NCBI GenBank assembly: GCA_030648295.1
Contig: JAUSID010000167.1
Span: 1-64,000 of the forward strand
Direction of reading: 5' to 3'
Length of the DNA: 64,000 nt
Source of the DNA: Opitutaceae bacterium
GTDB lineage: Bacteria; Verrucomicrobiota; Verrucomicrobiia; Opitutales; Opitutaceae
The stretch's first letter is position 1. Each line of letters starts with the position of its first letter. A program made the position numbers and the translations under genes. The notes under the pieces are model-generated. The model was not told the origin of the DNA. It did no database searches and was given only the letters and a program-made list of their open reading frames with translations. Shown in pieces: positions 51,382-60,173 of the stretch.

Positions 51382-52899
51382 TCAGGAAACCGCCACGGTC
51401 CCGGACTGAATCTGAGGAATCTTGAATGCCCCGCGGCCTTCGCGCTTCACGAGCGGGTTCTTGTTCGCCGCTTTGACGAATTCCTCGCTGCCGACGAACA
51501 GTTCCTTCTTCGCGTCGATCTTGAGCAGTGGACCGAGAACGGTCGAGGTGCTGTCGACATTGACCTCGTTGGCCTTGAGGTGCTCGAGCATCCGGCCGAA
51601 CGATTCCTTCGTGTTTGCGTCCGACCTGATCGCCTCGGCGACGGCGGCATTGGATTTCTCCGCCCCCACGCGATACGATATGTTGGCCAGGTGGCAGAGA
51701 GCGGTCGAGTAATGACACTCGACCACCACGCCCTGGACCACTTTGCGGGTCTGGACGGCTTTCACGAAGTTGGCGCGATGCGCCTTGGTCGTGCTCTTGG
51801 CGAATTGCGTCACCTTCTGGTTGGCATTGTCGAACACGTTCACCGTGCCGGACTCGCTGATCGTGAGATAGCCGCTGTCGCACTGGACCACGACACCCAC
51901 GCGCGCACCACGGTAGTTGTCCATCGCCTTCATTCCCTTTTTCATCGGCAGACCGCGCACTTCGAAGATCAGGGGCGCCTTTTGGTACCCCAGGACCGAG
52001 ACGAGCGTGTTCGGCGTTTCGGCGTCATCGTCGTATCCGAAGCGTCCGCCAAAGCTCATCACCGTCGGCGGCAGACCCGGCTCGCCGAGCATCCAGCGCG
52101 CGACGTCCATCTGGTGGATGCCTTGGTTGCTGATGTCGCCGCCACCGTAATTCCAGAACCAGTGCCAGTCGTAATGAATCGGACCCTTGTTGCCGTTGCG
52201 GCGCGGGGGCGTGAGCGGGGCCGGACCCGTCCACAAATCATAATCGACGCTCGCCGGCACCAGCTGCGGACCCGTGGTCTTGCCGATGCTCAGCCGTTCC
52301 TTGTAGCAAAGGGCGCGGGCCCACTTGATTTTGCCGAGCTTGCCGGAGCGGACATACTCAATCGCCTCCATGATGTCCTCGGACGACCGGTTCTGCGTGC
52401 CGGCAACGACGATGTTCTTGGTGTACTTCTTCGAGGCTTCGACCGCCTGGCGGCCCTCCCAAATGTTGTGCGAAAGTGGCTTTTCGCAATAGACGTCCTT
52501 CCCGGCCTGAAGGCCCGCGATGGTCATGATCGAATGCTGGTGATTCGGCGTGCCGATCACGATCGCATCGATGTTCGGGTTCTCGAGCAGCTTCCGATAG
52601 TCCTTGTAGGTCTCGACCTTGCCGCCCCCCTTTTCGCATTCCTTCTTGCGCATTTCGAGGACCTCACTATCGCAATCGCAAATCGCCACCAGCTTCGCGC
52701 CGGGCAATTTGTCGAGATAGTCTTTCATGTGGCTCGCGCCTTGCGCGTGAATGCCAATGACTGCGACGCGGACATCGCCATTGGCGCTGCCGCTGCGCTT
52801 GGGCGCAGCGCCATAAAGCCGGCTATGGCCGGCGAACATTGCGGCGCCGCCGCCAACGAACGACGCTTTCAGGAACTCTTTTCGGGTCCAGTTTTTCAT
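51382..52899 (-). CDS. Exported Gfo/Idh/MocA-family oxidoreductase
   Basis: 505 residues from ATG 52899 (MKNWTRKEFLKASFVGGGAAM). The N-terminus is a Tat-like signal (TRKEFLK followed by a hydrophobic, Ala/Gly-rich stretch). The Rossmann part has 'RVAVIGIHAQGASHMKDYL', 'KLVAICDCDSEVLE' and 'AGKDVYCEKPLSHN' (EKP motif). The second part has 'WHWFWNYGGGDISNQGIHQMDVAR' (in short 'GGDISNQGIHQMD') and a long C-terminal extension typical of PVC members. It uses NAD(P) but is probably located in the periplasm after Tat export with its cofactor bound. Substrate is not known. A strong terminator follows. Confidence 0.92.
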   Translation of the reverse strand: MKNWTRKEFLKASFVGGGAAMFAGHSRLYGAAPKRSGSANGDVRVAVIGIHAQGASHMKDYLDKLPGAKLVAICDCDSEVLEMRKKECEKGGGKVETYKDYRKLLENPNIDAIVIGTPNHQHSIMTIAGLQAGKDVYCEKPLSHNIWEGRQAVEASKKYTKNIVVAGTQNRSSEDIMEAIEYVRSGKLGKIKWARALCYKERLSIGKTTGPQLVPASVDYDLWTGPAPLTPPRRNGNKGPIHYDWHWFWNYGGGDISNQGIHQMDVARWMLGEPGLPPTVMSFGGRFGYDDDAETPNTLVSVLGYQKAPLIFEVRGLPMKKGMKAMDNYRGARVGVVVQCDSGYLTISESGTVNVFDNANQKVTQFAKSTTKAHRANFVKAVQTRKVVQGVVVECHYSTALCHLANISYRVGAEKSNAAVAEAIRSDANTKESFGRMLEHLKANEVNVDSTSTVLGPLLKIDAKKELFVGSEEFVKAANKNPLVKREGRGAFKIPQIQSGTVAVS

Positions 52900-53427
52900 G
52901 AGGTTTCGGGGAGGTTTACGTACGGGGGAGCTGCGCCGGAACGGGCAGAAATGGTGACAGAAGCGCAAAACTTTACCACAGCAGCGCCGAGGTCAATCTC
53001 TGGTTCCTCAATCCGCCGGGGGACAAGGGTGCCGGCATCGGACCGACCGAAGCCGGCCGACGCTGGATGATTGACGCCGGCCGGTCGCGGAAGATGCGCG
53101 TTTGCTGCGAAATACGGCCGAAATCAGAGCAGCGCGTGGACTCAGACTAAAGGTCGCTGCTTCCCGGGCGGTTTCCGCCCCGGCCAAGAATATTCTCACC
53201 GCAGGCCCACGGTTCTCTCAACGGCACCAAGTTGCGGGCATCGGGCATCTTGAAATTGGAAAACTGCATCGAACACCAATGGTTTGGAAATTCTCAAATT
53301 TTAGATGCCCGATGCCAGATTTCACGATTTCCGAAATCACACGGTCTGAGGCTGCGCCTCGCTAGTCCCTGGTCCCTGGTCCCTGGCCCCTGGCTTCTGG
53401 CCTCCGGCCTCCGGTCCTCCTTCGCCG
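52900..53427. other. 528-bp intergenic region with inverted and dispersed repeats
   Basis: No gene is seen. The region near 53236-53316 is a long imperfect hairpin whose ends are 'gggcatcgggcatct' and 'agatgcccgatgcc'. It overlaps the second copy of the 64-bp dispersed repeat (53300-53363). From 53366 to about 53420 is a 'ccctggtccctgg/cctccgg' simple tract. Confidence 0.6.
53300..53363 (-). repeat. Dispersed 64-bp repeat, copy 2
   Basis: Reverse complement of 13714-13777 with only a few differences. It lies between a simple-repeat tract and a hairpin, close to the broken-gene junction near 53550. Confidence 0.8.
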
Positions 53428-53552
53428 TCAATGCGTCATCAGATAGAACACGATGTTGAGCGCGAAGGGATACGCGCGCGTTTCGGAAAAAGTGCGGAAG
53501 TATTCACCGTTCTCACCTTCGCGTTCCCAGCCGTCGCCCAAATCCGTGTTGT
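53428..53552 (-). pseudogene. 3' fragment of a DUF4159 gene
   Basis: On the minus strand the last 41 codons before the stop at 53428 read 'NTDLGDGWEREGENGEYFRT' followed by a short tail ending 'IVFYLMTH'. From memory this fits the C-terminus of DUF4159 proteins, where 'DLGDGWE' and 'NIVFYAMTH'-like endings are conserved. Upstream of about 53552 the similarity stops and the opposite strand carries a Rieske gene fragment. So only the 3' end remains. DUF4159 proteins are often encoded near ATPase and von Willebrand-type proteins, none of which are here. The assignment rests on a short segment. Confidence 0.65.
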
Positions 53553-53996
53553 GCGCACGGCACGATCGCCGGTGTCCTGCTGACTGACTTGATTCTCGGC
53601 CGCGAGCACGCGTGGGCCACCTTGTACAATCCGTCACGCGTGACGCTGAAATCCGCGAAGGAGTTTGCGCGCGAAACCGTGAACATGGCGGCACAGTATT
53701 TCGACTGGCTCACGGCGGACGACGTGGAGAAGGAAAACCTCGTGCCGCGCGGCGGCGGAGCGGTGGTGCGTCACGGCCTGACCAAGGCCGCCGTGTTTCG
53801 CGATCTCGATGGCACGTTTCACGAATGCTCGGCGATGTGCCCGCATCTTGGCGCCGTCGTGTGCTGGAACCACGCGGAGAAAACGTGGGACTGCCCGGCG
53901 CACGGTTCGCGCTATGATCGTTACGGGAAAGTGCTCAATGGCCCGGCGAACTCCAACCTGAAGCCCATCGACGCACACGTGCCCCACTCGCACTGA
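53553..53996 (+). pseudogene. 3' fragment of an FAD-oxidoreductase/Rieske fusion gene
   Basis: The open frame from about 53553 begins inside a conserved region ('HGTIAGVLLTDLILGREHAW'), typical of the end of the DAO-type FAD domain, with no start codon at a sensible place. A complete Rieske domain follows, with both iron-sulfur boxes: 'CSAMCPHLGAVV' (normally CxH in the pattern 'CPHLG') and 'WDCPAHGSRYD'. The full-length family has about 500 residues, so about 350 are missing at the 5' end. The track starts it at TTG 53589. It could in principle make a small Rieske protein, but a remnant is more likely. It abuts the DUF4159 fragment. Confidence 0.8.
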
Positions 53997-54584
53997 CGCG
54001 TCTTCCCTGGGCTCGCCCGCATCCCGCCGGCCCATGGCGAACATGAAGGTGGAACCGGTCGACGCGCAGTGACGTGTCCGTCTTCCCTGGGAGCGCGGGC
54101 GTCTCGCCCGCAACGCGCTTACTTTCAATCCGCCAGTTTGTCCGCCGCGTTCAATGACGTTCCCCTGGTGACGAAGCCAGCGGTGATTCTGCAGTGGTCA
54201 TTCGTAGATCCCGCACGCACGAGATGCGAATCGTCGCATGCGGGAAGAATCTGTGATGGACAACTCCGTGTCCGTGACGCCATCGGAAACGATGCCAGCC
54301 GCCGCGAGCGTCCGGGTGACGGCGGGCTGAACACCAGCGATCCGGATTCCTTAAGGATGCGCGGAGCGCATCCTCGCCAGCTTGTCCGCCGAAGCTGCTC
54401 GGAGCGAAGGCGGATGGGTGCACTACGCCGTGCCGCCGCCCGCACTTGTCCAATCCCGGGAGGTAGACGTCAGACCGGGAAGTTCCAAACCGCGGCTGGG
54501 TTCACCATTGTCATGCGACCGCGCAGCGCTCAACCATTCCGCCGTCACCCGCGCGACGCGGATTTAGCGAACCCCTTTTTCTTC
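53997..54584. other. 588-bp intergenic region with hairpins and repeats
   Basis: No convincing gene. It contains the 'gggagcgcgggcgtctcgcc' palindrome (54089-54112), an imperfect stem 'tcccgcacgcacga'/'tcgtcgcatgcggga' (about 54206-54243), a hairpin 'aggatgcgcggagcgcatcct' (about 54354-54374) and the phrase 'cagcttgtccgccgaagctg', which I associate with a repeat common in related genomes. The track ORF from 54069 reads through these into the next gene. Confidence 0.5.
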
Positions 54585-55946
54585 ATGTCATCCACCCCGA
54601 TCAACCGGCGCGTCAGCCGCCGCCACTTTCTTCAAATCGCCACCGCCGGCGCCGGCGTCCTCGGCTTTCCCGCCATCGTGCGGAGCCAGTCACCCGGCAA
54701 CCGGCTCAACGTCGCCGTGATCGGCTGCGGCGGCCGCGGCGCCTCCAACTGGGGCGAGGTCTTCAAGGAAAAGGAAAACATCGTCGCGTTCTGCGACGTG
54801 AACGAGAAGAACCTCCAGGCGGCAGCCGCGAAGGTGCCGGGCGCGAAACATTATCGCGACTACCGGAAAATGTACGATGCGCTGAAGGACTCCGAGTTCG
54901 ACGCGGTGGTGGTGTCGACGACGGAGCACACGCACGCGTTCGCCACGCTGCCGGCGTTGAAGCGCAAGAAACACGTTTATTGCGAGAAACCGCTTACCCG
55001 CGACGTGCACGAGGCGCGGATCATCACCGAGGCGGCGCGGGCGGCCGGGGTTGCGACCCAGATGGGCACGCAGATTCACCCGACCACGAATCCCCGGCGC
55101 GTGGTCGAGCTCGTGCAAAGCGGCGCGATCGGCCCGGTGCGCGAGGTGCACGTATGGGTGAATCGCACCTGGGGCTGGCAGTCGCCGGAGGATGCGCAGA
55201 AATACCAGGATCGCGTCAGCACGCAGGAACGCCCGAAAATCGAGGAGCCGGTTCCGCCGGAGCTCGACTGGGATTTGTGGATCGGGCCCGCGCCGTGGCG
55301 GCCGTTCAACAGCATCTACATCCCGGGCAACAAGTGGTACCGCTGGTGGGACTTCGGCAACGGGACGATGAGCGATCTCGGCTCGCACTACAATGACCTG
55401 CCCTTCTGGGCGCTCAACCTCGACGCGCCGCTCACGATCGAGGCCAGCGGACCGCCGGCCCATCCGGAGATCGCGCCCGCGACGATGAACGCCACGTATC
55501 ATTATGGCGCGCGCGGCAATCGTCCCGCGGTGAAGCTGGTCTGGTATCAGGGCCAGATGAAACCACCGGCGTGGATGGAAAAGAAAATCCCGCAATGGCC
55601 GGACGGGCATCTTTTCATCGGCGACAAGGGCATGCTGCTGTCGAACTACAGCAAGCACGTGCTGCTGCCCGAAAAACAATTCGAGGGCTTCACGCCGCCG
55701 CCACGGACGATTCCCGATTCCATCGGGCATCACAAGGAGTGGCTGCACGCGTGCAAGACGGGCGCCCCGACGACGTGCCATTTTGGATACAGCGGGCCGC
55801 TGACCGAGGCGAATCACCTGGGCAACGTCGCCTACCGTGCCGGCAAAAAGCTCGAGTGGGACGCGAAGACCATGCGGATCCGCAACGCGCCCGACGCGGA
55901 ACGTTTTCTCCGTCGCAGCTATCGCAAGGGCTGGAGCCTCGCGTGA
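54585..55946 (+). CDS. Exported Gfo/Idh/MocA-family oxidoreductase
   Basis: 453 residues from ATG 54585 ([20 protein letters not shown]). The N-terminus is a Tat signal ([21 protein letters not shown]). The Rossmann part has '[19 protein letters not shown]', '[16 protein letters not shown]' and '[17 protein letters not shown]' (EKP). The second domain has '[20 protein letters not shown]' and the PVC-type ending '[23 protein letters not shown]'. It is likely folded with its cofactor in the cytoplasm and then exported. The closest relatives in this window are the genes at 51382 and 39454. The substrate, probably a sugar, is unknown. A terminator hairpin follows at 55973. Confidence 0.94.
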   Translation: MSSTPINRRVSRRHFLQIATAGAGVLGFPAIVRSQSPGNRLNVAVIGCGGRGASNWGEVFKEKENIVAFCDVNEKNLQAAAAKVPGAKHYRDYRKMYDALKDSEFDAVVVSTTEHTHAFATLPALKRKKHVYCEKPLTRDVHEARIITEAARAAGVATQMGTQIHPTTNPRRVVELVQSGAIGPVREVHVWVNRTWGWQSPEDAQKYQDRVSTQERPKIEEPVPPELDWDLWIGPAPWRPFNSIYIPGNKWYRWWDFGNGTMSDLGSHYNDLPFWALNLDAPLTIEASGPPAHPEIAPATMNATYHYGARGNRPAVKLVWYQGQMKPPAWMEKKIPQWPDGHLFIGDKGMLLSNYSKHVLLPEKQFEGFTPPPRTIPDSIGHHKEWLHACKTGAPTTCHFGYSGPLTEANHLGNVAYRAGKKLEWDAKTMRIRNAPDAERFLRRSYRKGWSLA

Positions 55947-55972
55947 CCCGCCGCACCATTTGTCGCTGAACC

Positions 55973-56006
55973 AAAAGCGCGACCCCTCCCCGGGCCGCGC
56001 TTTTGT
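55973..56006 (+). terminator. Intrinsic terminator after the Gfo/Idh/MocA gene
   Basis: aaaagcgcg pairs with ccgcgctttt across a GC-rich 13-nt loop, and the stem runs into ttttgttg. It lies 27 bp after the stop at 55946. Confidence 0.8.
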
Positions 56007-56072
56007 TGCATCCATGCAGTCGAGCTTAGCAGCCGCCGTAAGGAGGCTGTCGACCGGCGAGTCGAATACTCC

Positions 56073-56095
56073 AGCCTCGTTACCTCGGCTGCTAC
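56073..56095 (-). repeat. Dispersed 23-bp repeat, copy 3
   Basis: 'agcctcgttacctcggctgc' plus tac, identical to 19951-19973 and near-identical in reverse complement to 8248-8270. Confidence 0.75.
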
Positions 56096-56398
56096 GGAGC
56101 ACGATCGAATTCGACTACATCGTTGGGACTCTTGCCGAGGTGGCTCACCGGCTGCCGCCCGGGCTCTTCGTGGTCGGCGACTGTGTCGATTGTTCGGTCG
56201 AGCTGCCGCTCGTGCTACGGGAAACCGATCCGGACAAACCTTTCTCCGCGCCGGCGATCCGGCGGCGCCGCCGCGGCCGGAGCCGCCGCGCTGCGCAAAA
56301 CCACCCCTCCGTTTTCTATTGCCCTTCCCCCGGGTGTCGCGTTTTCCCTTCACGGCACCAGGGGTTTCTCGCTTCGGTTGCCGCGTCTCATCGCAACC

Positions 56399-57940
56399 AT
56401 GTCCCTTCTTCCGTTTTCCAGCCAGCTTATCGCTGATGTGGGCATTTCCTTCGGCGACGAGGGCAAAGGCCGACTTATTCCCGAGATTGCCGACGAACTG
56501 CGCGGCACCGGCACGCCCGTCTCGGTCGTGCTAAAAGTGAACGGAGGCGCGAACTCCGGCCACACCGCGGGTGGCATCAAGCTCAACCTGCTTCCCGCCG
56601 GCGTGGTCGTGCACGATGCGGCGCATCTGTGCATCGGCAGCGGCGTCGTCGCCGACCCGCGAAAAATCTGGTGGGAGACACGCCCGCTCGAACGCAAGGG
56701 CTACGCCGTGCTTTCGCGGCTGCTGATCGATGAGCGCACCCTCGTGTCGGACCTCACCCACCGGCTGCTCGATCTCGCCTGGGAGGACTACCGCGTCAAT
56801 GTGCTCGCCGATGAGCCACGGGGCTCGACTGGCCGGGGCATCACCCCCGCGTACGCCGACGAGGTGAACCAGCAGCAGATTCATTTTTCCGACTTCCAGG
56901 CCGGCGCGAATTATTTCGCGCGCCGGCTCGCCCAGCGGGCCGAACGCGCCTGCCGCACCATCGAGCACGTGTGCCGAGTCAGCGCCACGACCTGGAATTC
57001 GTTCTTCGAAAAACTCACCGTCGCCGAGCAGCGCGCCAACCAGGAGGCGATCGAACTCGGCGTGTTCGGCAAGGACGAGTTCGACTTCACCCAGTTCCGC
57101 GGGCCGCAGCCGTTCTCGCTCAACCTCGAGGCGCTGACCGCCGCGTATTGGACGGCGGGAACCGCGCTGGCGAAAAACATCGGCGAGGTCCGCGAACTGG
57201 TCCGCGGCGAACTCCGGGCCGGACGCACCGTGATTGGCGAGTTCGGCCAGGCCTACTGGCTCGACAAGCGCCAGGGATTCACGCCGAACGTCACCGCGTC
57301 GCACACGTATGCCCCGGAGCTGTTCGAAAGCGCGGGCATACCCGTTCAGCGGATACACACGTTTGGCGTCGCCAAGGCCTACGACACGAAGGTCGGCACG
57401 CACACCTTTCTCACCCGGATGGACGACGCCCACCCGCTCGCGATCAAGCTCAAGCAGATCGAGTTTGGCACCAGCACGGGCCGCCAGCGGATGGTGGGCT
57501 GGTACGATGCGGTCGAGAAGGGCGATGCCCTCCGCTATGGCGGCTTCCAGGACGTGATGATCAACAAGCTCGACGCGTTGACGCACAGCGGCGACTGGCG
57601 CGGCGAGTTGCAGATCTGCATCGCGTACGAATCGGCCGATGGACGCCGTTACGCGCACGTGCCGCGCAACGAGGCCGTGCGCAAAACGCTGCGGCCGGTG
57701 TATGCGTCGTATCCCGGCTGGAGCGAGGACGTGTCCCATCTCCGGCGGTTCGCCGATCTGCCGCGCGCCGCCCAGCGCTACGCCGGTGCGATGGTCAAGG
57801 CGCTGCTCGACGTGGCTTACGCGGGCGAGTCGTGGCCGGCGGCCGGGCATTTGGCGAACTTGCGCTATCTCGGCGTCGGACCCAATCCGTCGCAGATCAT
57901 CAAGGATGTGCCGGCGACGGCCGAGTTGGTGAAGTTGTAG
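56399..57940 (+). CDS. purA: Divergent adenylosuccinate synthetase family protein
   Basis: 513 residues from ATG 56399, against about 430 in typical PurA. Family marks are present: 'SFGDEGKGR' (usual WGDEGKGK, with the catalytic Asp kept), '[12 protein letters not shown]' (usual N-A-G-H-T), '[14 protein letters not shown]' (usual GRGIGPAY), '[15 protein letters not shown]', '[16 protein letters not shown]', 'NKLDAL', and '[11 protein letters not shown]' near the end. The 'EGAQG' segment is altered to '[10 protein letters not shown]'. PurA joins IMP and aspartate with GTP on the way to AMP. Conservation of most motifs supports that activity, but changes at several sites leave room for an altered substrate. 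The upstream track codons (56123-56398) are not conserved and are excluded. Confidence 0.85.
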   Translation: MSLLPFSSQLIADVGISFGDEGKGRLIPEIADELRGTGTPVSVVLKVNGGANSGHTAGGIKLNLLPAGVVVHDAAHLCIGSGVVADPRKIWWETRPLERKGYAVLSRLLIDERTLVSDLTHRLLDLAWEDYRVNVLADEPRGSTGRGITPAYADEVNQQQIHFSDFQAGANYFARRLAQRAERACRTIEHVCRVSATTWNSFFEKLTVAEQRANQEAIELGVFGKDEFDFTQFRGPQPFSLNLEALTAAYWTAGTALAKNIGEVRELVRGELRAGRTVIGEFGQAYWLDKRQGFTPNVTASHTYAPELFESAGIPVQRIHTFGVAKAYDTKVGTHTFLTRMDDAHPLAIKLKQIEFGTSTGRQRMVGWYDAVEKGDALRYGGFQDVMINKLDALTHSGDWRGELQICIAYESADGRRYAHVPRNEAVRKTLRPVYASYPGWSEDVSHLRRFADLPRAAQRYAGAMVKALLDVAYAGESWPAAGHLANLRYLGVGPNPSQIIKDVPATAELVKL

Positions 57941-58017
57941 CCCGCACTCGAAATAAGCCGCTTCGGGGCGGAAATCAGATTATCGCCGGCCGAGACGGAC
58001 CGGGGCATATTCCGCGG

Positions 58018-59283
58018 CTATTGGAGCCGGGCCATCACTTCACCGAGCAGATAAATTGATCCGGTCACGACGACGACATCGTCGGGGCCGCCAGCGGTGC
58101 ATCGATCCGGCGTGGGAAACAATCTTTCCACGTGGTTTCGAATCACGCGGCCGCGAAAATCCGACGGCAGCAGAGACTCCAGTTCCTCATGGGAACACGC
58201 CCGCGGCTGGTGGGGAACCACCAGATGAACTTCCTTCGCGTGCCGCGCGACCGTTTCGAGCAACGGCCGGGCCCGGGCTGCGCCCAGCATGCCGGTGATC
58301 ACAATGGGCGCGCGGCCGGTCTCCGCGACCAGGTGCGTGAGGTTTGAATCCAGCACCTGCGCCCCCTCGGGGTTGTGCGAGGCGTCGAGAATGGTGAGCC
58401 GCCCGGCGAGCCGCACGCGCTGCCATCGTCCCGGCCAGTCGACGTGCGCGAGCCCGCGCTCGATCGCCTCGGGAGTTATCCGCCACCGCGGGCCAAGGAC
58501 GCGTGCCGCCAGCGTCGCGGTGGCGGCATTCCAGCGCTGGTAGTCGCCCTCGAGATTCGTATGCGGATAATTCGTCAGGTCGTGACCGAAATGCTGGGCC
58601 ACCGACAGAACCTCGGCACCCTCCTGGGCCGCGATGGCGCGGATGCGCCACTCGGCCTCGCGCGACATCCGGCCAATGATCACTGGCCGGCCGGGTTTCA
58701 CGATTCCCGCTTTCTCGGTCGCGATTTGCTCGATCTCGTCACCCAGGATCTCGCAATGGTCCATCGCGATCGAGGTGATGATGCTCACCTCGGGCGTGAT
58801 GATGTTCGTCGCATCGAGCCGGCCGCCCAGCCCGACTTCAATCACGGCGATTTCGCACTGCTGGCGCGCGAATTGCAGGAACGCCATCGCCGTCATGAAC
58901 TCGAAAAAACTCGGGTGATCGTCCGGATTCGCCGCGCCGAGCTGGTCCGCCAGCGGCCGCAGGTCGCGCAGGTAGCGGACGATTTCCTCCTCCGTCAGCA
59001 TCGTGCGATCGACCTGCACGCGCTCGCCGAGGTGGACGAGGTGCGGGGAGGTGTAGAGCCCCGTCCTCCAGCCGGCGGCATGCAATATCGCGTCCAGCAT
59101 CGCGGCCACGGATCCCTTGCCGTTCGTACCCGCCACGTGGACCCATGGCACCGCACGCTCGGGATGACCCAGGCGCGCCGACAGCACCCTCATCCGGTCG
59201 ATGCCGTACTTGGTTCCGTGCGCCTTCTGGGCGAACAGATATTCGATGACCGCCGCGTATTCCGGCGGCTCGCGGGTCGACAT
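58018..59283 (-). CDS. folC: Folylpolyglutamate/dihydrofolate synthase
   Basis: 421 residues. Mur-ligase-type motifs are clear: ATP loop 'VAGTNGKGSVAAMLDAIL', 'LYTSPHLVHLGERVQVD', 'EVGLGGRLDATNI', 'SIAMDHCEILGDEIEQIATEKAGI' (quoted in part: 'DHCEILGDEIEQIATEKAG') and the C-terminal 'ILDASHNPEGAQVL'. The enzyme adds glutamate to dihydropteroate and/or folates. It is the last gene of the minus-strand group ruvX-truA-comF-accD-folC and lies 16 bp after accD; accD-folC adjacency is common in bacteria. Confidence 0.95.
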   Translation of the reverse strand: MSTREPPEYAAVIEYLFAQKAHGTKYGIDRMRVLSARLGHPERAVPWVHVAGTNGKGSVAAMLDAILHAAGWRTGLYTSPHLVHLGERVQVDRTMLTEEEIVRYLRDLRPLADQLGAANPDDHPSFFEFMTAMAFLQFARQQCEIAVIEVGLGGRLDATNIITPEVSIITSIAMDHCEILGDEIEQIATEKAGIVKPGRPVIIGRMSREAEWRIRAIAAQEGAEVLSVAQHFGHDLTNYPHTNLEGDYQRWNAATATLAARVLGPRWRITPEAIERGLAHVDWPGRWQRVRLAGRLTILDASHNPEGAQVLDSNLTHLVAETGRAPIVITGMLGAARARPLLETVARHAKEVHLVVPHQPRACSHEELESLLPSDFRGRVIRNHVERLFPTPDRCTAGGPDDVVVVTGSIYLLGEVMARLQ

Positions 59284-59299
59284 GGCGGAGGGAAAGCGG

Positions 59300-60169
59300 T
59301 CACCCCGCGGCCCGCGCGGCCGGTTTCTTCCGCAGGTGCAGCGCCGTCAGGATCGCGGCGAGCCGGTCGCGCAACTCGAGCCGGCTGACGATTTGATCGA
59401 TCAGCCCGTGCTTCAGGAGAAACTCCGCGGTTTGAAAGCCGGCCGGCAGCGTCTGCTTCGTCGTGTCCTTGATCACCCGGGCGCCGGCAAAGCCAATCAG
59501 CGCGCCTGGCTCGGCGATGATCACATCACCCAGGGTTGCGAAGCTGGCGGTGACGCCGCCCATCGTGGGGTGGGTCAAAATCGAAATGAACGGGAGTCGC
59601 GCCGCTGCGAGCCGGCCCAGCGCGGCGCTTGTTTTCGCCATCTGCATGAGCGAATAGATTCCCTCCTGCATGCGCGCGCCCCCGGAGGCGCTGAAAATCA
59701 GGCATGGGATTTTTTTCCGCACGGCGGTCTCGATCACGCGAGTGATTTTTTCTCCCGCCGCCGCGCCCATCGCGCCGCCGCAAAACCGAAAGTCCATCAC
59801 CGCTGCCGACACCTCGATGCCGTGGATTTTCCCCGTGCCGCACACGACGGCTTCCGGCAGTCCGCTCTCCTTTTCGTAGCGTTTGATCCGCTCAGGATAG
59901 GGCTGCGAATCGACGAAGTTCAGGGGATCACCCGACTTCACCGTCGCGTCGACCTCGACGAAGGTGCCCTCGTCGAAAAGTTTCGCGATGCGAGCCCGGG
60001 CGCCGATCGGGAAATGGTGGCCGCTCTTCGGGACCACCATCTGGTTGTCCTCGACCTCCTTGTTGAACACGATGTCGCCGCTGACCGGGTCCTTCGTGTA
60101 AAGGCCCTTCGGAATGTCTTTTTTCCGGGAGGCTTTGCGAACCGCGTAGGTCGGTTTGTCGAAATGCAT
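59300..60169 (-). CDS. accD: Acetyl-CoA carboxylase carboxyltransferase subunit beta (zinc ribbon cysteines absent)
   Basis: 289 residues. The crotonase-fold core is standard: 'AVMDFRFCGGAMGAAAGEKI', 'SASGGARMQEGIYSLMQMAK', 'LTHPTMGGVTASFATLGDVI' and 'EPGALIGFAGARVI'. It transfers carboxyl from biotin to acetyl-CoA at the start of fatty acid synthesis with AccA. The N-terminal segment aligns with the usual zinc ribbon ('IPKGLYTKDPVSGDIVFN' and 'MVVPKSGHHFPIG'), but all four zinc-binding Cys of the E. coli enzyme are replaced (by Asp, Val or Ser). No other Cys replaces them. It is encoded 4 bp downstream of comF and just upstream of folC. Confidence 0.94.
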   Translation of the reverse strand: MHFDKPTYAVRKASRKKDIPKGLYTKDPVSGDIVFNKEVEDNQMVVPKSGHHFPIGARARIAKLFDEGTFVEVDATVKSGDPLNFVDSQPYPERIKRYEKESGLPEAVVCGTGKIHGIEVSAAVMDFRFCGGAMGAAAGEKITRVIETAVRKKIPCLIFSASGGARMQEGIYSLMQMAKTSAALGRLAAARLPFISILTHPTMGGVTASFATLGDVIIAEPGALIGFAGARVIKDTTKQTLPAGFQTAEFLLKHGLIDQIVSRLELRDRLAAILTALHLRKKPAARAAG

Positions 60170-60173
60170 GGCG

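Larger units (their letters stand above)
55947..56398. other. 452-bp intergenic region
   Basis: It starts with a terminator (55973-56006), then copy 3 of the 23-bp repeat (56073-56095). From about 56104 the plus strand reads '[20 protein letters not shown]' and '[16 protein letters not shown]', which looks faintly coding but has no start and no recognised family; it may be a decayed gene. The purA frame in the track (from 56123) runs through this stretch. Confidence 0.45.

Noticed and set aside
56104-56250. Apparent coding fragment with '[10 protein letters not shown]'
   Set aside because: It recalls FAD-enzyme text, but no start, no continuation and no other motif of that family were found.
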